DNA of 64,000 bases from Paenibacillus albus (GTDB lineage: Bacteria; Bacillota; Bacilli; Paenibacillales; Paenibacillaceae): assembly GCF_003952225.1 (NCBI RefSeq), contig NZ_CP034437.1:3734501-3798500 (forward strand), written 5' to 3'. The position numbers and the translations under genes are program-made. Below the pieces are notes generated by a model. The model saw only the letters and a program-made list of their open reading frames with translations, was not told the origin of the DNA and did not search any database. Position 1 is the first letter of the stretch; each line of letters opens with the position of its first letter. Below are positions 61,420 to 64,000 of the stretch, one piece after another.

Positions 61420-61498
61420 CTTGCGATTCCCGCAACTATACCTATCCAAGCGCGTCTAACTTGGTCACATAGAAACCAATCAGGAGTGGGGTATTTCA

Positions 61499-63781
61499 AT
61501 GCGATTCAAATCAATTGCTCTATCAGGAGCTGTACTAGGGGCTTTGCTAATAGGGGCAAATTCTGAAGCAGCAGCATCGTCTGCTAATGGACAACAGGTA
61601 CAAGCGTTTACTGACCTAACTAACGCGAAGTGGGCGGAGGACGGCATCAATTACATGGCGCATCGCGGAACGGTGGCTGGTTACGGAAACGGCACCTTCA
61701 AGCCCGAAGGGCTTGTGACTCGCGCTCAAGCGGTTACATTCATGGTGCGGGAGCTTTACCCAGATAAGTTAGCTAAAGCTGATCTGACGTACAAAGACGT
61801 ACCGAGGAATCATCCGTTCTTTAGAGAGATCACAATCGCTGCCGAGATGGGACTTTCAGGCGGGTTCCCGGACGGTACTTTCCATCCAGATGAACCGATT
61901 AGCCGCGCAGAAACGGCAGCTTTTCTCTCTCGCGCGTATCAGCTGAAGAGAGGAACGCAGCAGGTCAGCCTCACGGATACGAACACGCACTGGGCGGCCG
62001 AACCAATTGCGATTATGAGCTCGAACGGTCTTATAGGAGGGTACTCCGATCACACCTATCGGCCGGATCGTTCGGTCACGCGTGCAGAATACGCAGTATT
62101 CATGGCAAGAGTCATCCGGTTCGAGAGAGCAGCCGCCATTCATTCGCAGAATTGGGATAAGCTCATCTCGTTCATGACCGTGAGCGAGCAAGTCGGTCAA
62201 ATGCTTATGCCAGATATTAGACAATGGAACGGTCAAGTGACGACCACCGTGAATGATGGAATCAAGAGTCAATTACATAATCAGGACTTAGGCGGCCTTA
62301 TCGTATTCGAGAAGAACATCATCGACGCGAAGCAGCTTACGACCTTCACGCATAATCTGCAGGCTGAAGCAGGCGACATCCCTCTGTTCCTGAGCATTGA
62401 TCAAGAGGGCGGAGTCATTAAGCGAATTCCTGGCGGTACGAACCTGCCTGGTCAGATGGCTCTTGGGGCGACAGGGGATGCCAAGCTCGCGGAAGCTGCT
62501 GGGAAGCTGACGGGCGAGGAGCTCAAAGCGCTTGGGCTGCAGTTGAATTTTGCGCCGGATCTGGATATTAACAGCAATCCGGATAATCCCATTATCGGCA
62601 TGCGCTCATTCAGCTCGGACCCTGACTTGGTAACACGTCTTGGCTTGTCCACCATGAAGGGGCTGAAGGAAGCAGGCGTCATTGCGGGAGTGAAGCATTT
62701 TCCAGGTCATGGCGATACGTCGGTCGATTCCCATCTAGGCCTGCCTGTGTTGAACTACGATCGCGAGCGGCTTGATGCAGTCGAGCTGAAGCCGTTCCGT
62801 GCAGCAATTGACAGCGGCGTCGAGATGATAATGACCGCGCATATCGCATTCCCAACAATCGATAACGAGCGTGTTACCTCGCTGAAGGATGGCAGCAGCA
62901 TACCGCTTCCAGCGACCTTGTCCAAGAAGGTGCTCACAGGCATCCTTCGCGGGGAGCTTGGCTATAAAGGCGTCATTATCTCTGATGCATTCACGATGAA
63001 TGCAATTGCTGAGCATTTTGGCGAAAATAAATCGGTGGAACGCGCAGTCGCAGCCGGCGTAGACATCATTCTCATGCCGCAAAATATCGAAGGTGCGCAT
63101 CAGACGCTGGTGGAAGCGGTGAAGAGCGGCAGGTTATCGGCTTCGTCGATTCACAGTTCCGTTAAACGAATTCTGGAGCTGAAGTCCAAGTACGGATTGT
63201 TTGACCAAAGCGAAAGCCTTACTTCCAAGCTCGCATCACTGAAGACCGTAATTGGTTCCCCAGAGCACCTAGCCGTCGAGAAAGAAATCGCGACTCGAGC
63301 AGTCACCTTGCTTGCGGGGCGTGATCAAGCGAAGCCGGATCTAATTCAATCTGGTGACAGCGTCGTTATTGCAGCTGCAGATGAAGTGCAGGCGACTCAA
63401 TTAAAGAAACAGCTTCAACTAGCAGCGCCAACGCTGGCTCTGAAGATAGATACGATCTTGATTAAGCCGGGGAAAGCTTCCGAAGCGCTTCCGGCAATCG
63501 CAAAAGCGGACTATGTCATCGCTGCATCCTATCAATTCCGAAACGTAGCAAGCCAGTTCAACTGGAGTGATACGCAGACGATTATCAATGAGTTGAACGA
63601 GCTGAAGAAACGCTACACGTTGCTATCTCTAGGGAATCCTTATGAACTGCTCTACTTGCACAATGTCCAATCTGCTTTAGCCGTTTACGGTAAGCAAGAG
63701 CCGAATACGGCGGCAGCGATTCGAGTTCTGATCGGGCAGAAGGAGGCGCTCGGGACGCTGCCGGTCAAGATACAGCCCTAA
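61499..63781 (+). CDS. SLH-domain GH3 beta-N-acetylhexosaminidase
   Basis: 760 residues. A signal peptide ends near residue 26 (GANSEAAA-SS). Three SLH domains follow (about 36-200; FTDLTNAKWAEDGINYMAHRG, GTVAGYGNGTFKPEG, VTRAQAVTFMVREL and repeats). The GH3 domain (about 215-570) has FLSIDQEGGVIKRIPG, VKHFPGHGDTSVDSH (NagZ-type His/Asp dyad) and VIISDAFTMNAI with the nucleophile Asp. It should release N-acetylglucosamine from wall fragments or chitin-like glycans at the surface, held on the wall by SLH binding to pyruvylated polymer (see the CsaB-like gene at 6518). GGAGTGGGG lies upstream of ATG 61499. Confidence 0.93.
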   Translation: MRFKSIALSGAVLGALLIGANSEAAASSANGQQVQAFTDLTNAKWAEDGINYMAHRGTVAGYGNGTFKPEGLVTRAQAVTFMVRELYPDKLAKADLTYKDVPRNHPFFREITIAAEMGLSGGFPDGTFHPDEPISRAETAAFLSRAYQLKRGTQQVSLTDTNTHWAAEPIAIMSSNGLIGGYSDHTYRPDRSVTRAEYAVFMARVIRFERAAAIHSQNWDKLISFMTVSEQVGQMLMPDIRQWNGQVTTTVNDGIKSQLHNQDLGGLIVFEKNIIDAKQLTTFTHNLQAEAGDIPLFLSIDQEGGVIKRIPGGTNLPGQMALGATGDAKLAEAAGKLTGEELKALGLQLNFAPDLDINSNPDNPIIGMRSFSSDPDLVTRLGLSTMKGLKEAGVIAGVKHFPGHGDTSVDSHLGLPVLNYDRERLDAVELKPFRAAIDSGVEMIMTAHIAFPTIDNERVTSLKDGSSIPLPATLSKKVLTGILRGELGYKGVIISDAFTMNAIAEHFGENKSVERAVAAGVDIILMPQNIEGAHQTLVEAVKSGRLSASSIHSSVKRILELKSKYGLFDQSESLTSKLASLKTVIGSPEHLAVEKEIATRAVTLLAGRDQAKPDLIQSGDSVVIAAADEVQATQLKKQLQLAAPTLALKIDTILIKPGKASEALPAIAKADYVIAASYQFRNVASQFNWSDTQTIINELNELKKRYTLLSLGNPYELLYLHNVQSALAVYGKQEPNTAAAIRVLIGQKEALGTLPVKIQP

Positions 63782-63794
63782 CAATGTGATCAAG

Positions 63795-63822
63795 CACGCC
63801 TGTACCTGCAGGCGTGTTTTTA
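63795..63822 (+). terminator. Intrinsic terminator after SLH-GH3 gene
   Basis: CACGCCTG (63795-63802) pairs with CAGGCGTG (63809-63816), followed by TTTT. Confidence 0.9.
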
Positions 63823-63921
63823 TTATTTTCAAGAAGAGTTGGACAAAATGTGCGCTATGACTATCTCGCTCGAAGTGATATTTTCATAGATTAGAAATAG
63901 AAGGGGGAGGGATGTGCAGGT

Positions 63922-64000
63922 ATGGCGAAAGTCGGTGTTGTTATGCCCGTTTATTATCAGGATGAAGCATTTATCCGTATGGCTATTCAATCCGTTCGTC
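63922..64000 (+). CDS. Family 2 glycosyltransferase (N-terminal fragment, runs off the window)
   Basis: Only 26 codons are visible: VGVVMPVYYQDEAFIRMAIQ is the usual opening of GT2 enzymes (nucleotide-sugar binding strand and following helix). AGGGGGAGG is about 12 nt before ATG 63922. The rest is beyond the right edge. Confidence 0.75.
   Translation, partial: MAKVGVVMPVYYQDEAFIRMAIQSVR

Overview
The window looks like chromosomal DNA of a spore-forming Bacillota bacterium of the Paenibacillus/Cohnella kind. This is inferred from the gene families, not from a database search. Pointers are an S-layer-homology (SLH) protein together with a CsaB-like pyruvyl transferase, YheC/D-type and DUF2642-like spore proteins, a DUF4912 gene next to a GH57–GT4 fusion, strong AGGAGG-type ribosome sites, and many GTG/TTG starts. 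No phage, IS transposase, CRISPR array or rRNA gene was seen. There is one tRNA gene (tRNA-Asp).

Layout. 1–7.6 kb: a lipoprotein with a DUF4015 glycosidase-like domain (cut by the left edge), an NlpC/P60 wall hydrolase, a YheC/D-like ATP-grasp protein, an acetyltransferase, then a five-gene run of two small DUF2642-like proteins, two glycosyltransferases and a CsaB-like pyruvyl transferase. 7.8–16.5 kb: small accessory genes (acetyltransferases, kinase-like, ankyrin, ArsR, nucleotidyltransferase, type 2 ArgC, methyltransferase, VOC) with two broken genes. 16.6–27 kb: a class A PBP, then a nitrate assimilation locus: narK–nasC on the minus strand, nirB–nirD–hemD on the plus strand, and between them a gene for an ANTAR antiterminator. 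Each operon has a strong promoter followed by a two-hairpin ANTAR leader overlapping a terminator, so one RNA-binding protein probably controls uptake, both reductases and siroheme supply. 27–36.4 kb: oxidoreductase genes and an alpha-glucan-like operon (DUF4912, GH57–GT4 fusion, nucleotidyltransferase with a degenerate phosphomannomutase domain). 37–39.6 kb: TPP riboswitch and thiMDE. 39.7–44.2 kb: sugar-type oxidoreductase/isomerase pair, TetR regulator, tRNA-Asp, and a methyltransferase with a lysine-rich tail. 44.2–49.3 kb: a 1713-residue DUF11-repeat surface-type protein. 49.7–57.2 kb: mqo, an APH(3')-like kinase, a three-gene glycoside operon and a DHFR-like reductase. 57.4–64 kb: an ABC-2 exporter, Nudix, a small lipoprotein, an SLH–GH3 beta-N-acetylhexosaminidase and the start of another glycosyltransferase.

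The most unusual material is non-coding. Tandem arrays of a 111–113 bp two-hairpin unit lie between genes at four places (27.0, 29.5, 36.6 and 56.4 kb). Stem sequences differ between arrays in a compensating way. A separate 190 bp palindromic element (61.1–61.3 kb) has four copies of a 24-nt motif, two forward and two inverted, at exactly 50 bp pitch. Two in-frame amber codons also stand out: one inside the catalytic motif of a histidine phosphatase, the other between two related small membrane-protein genes.
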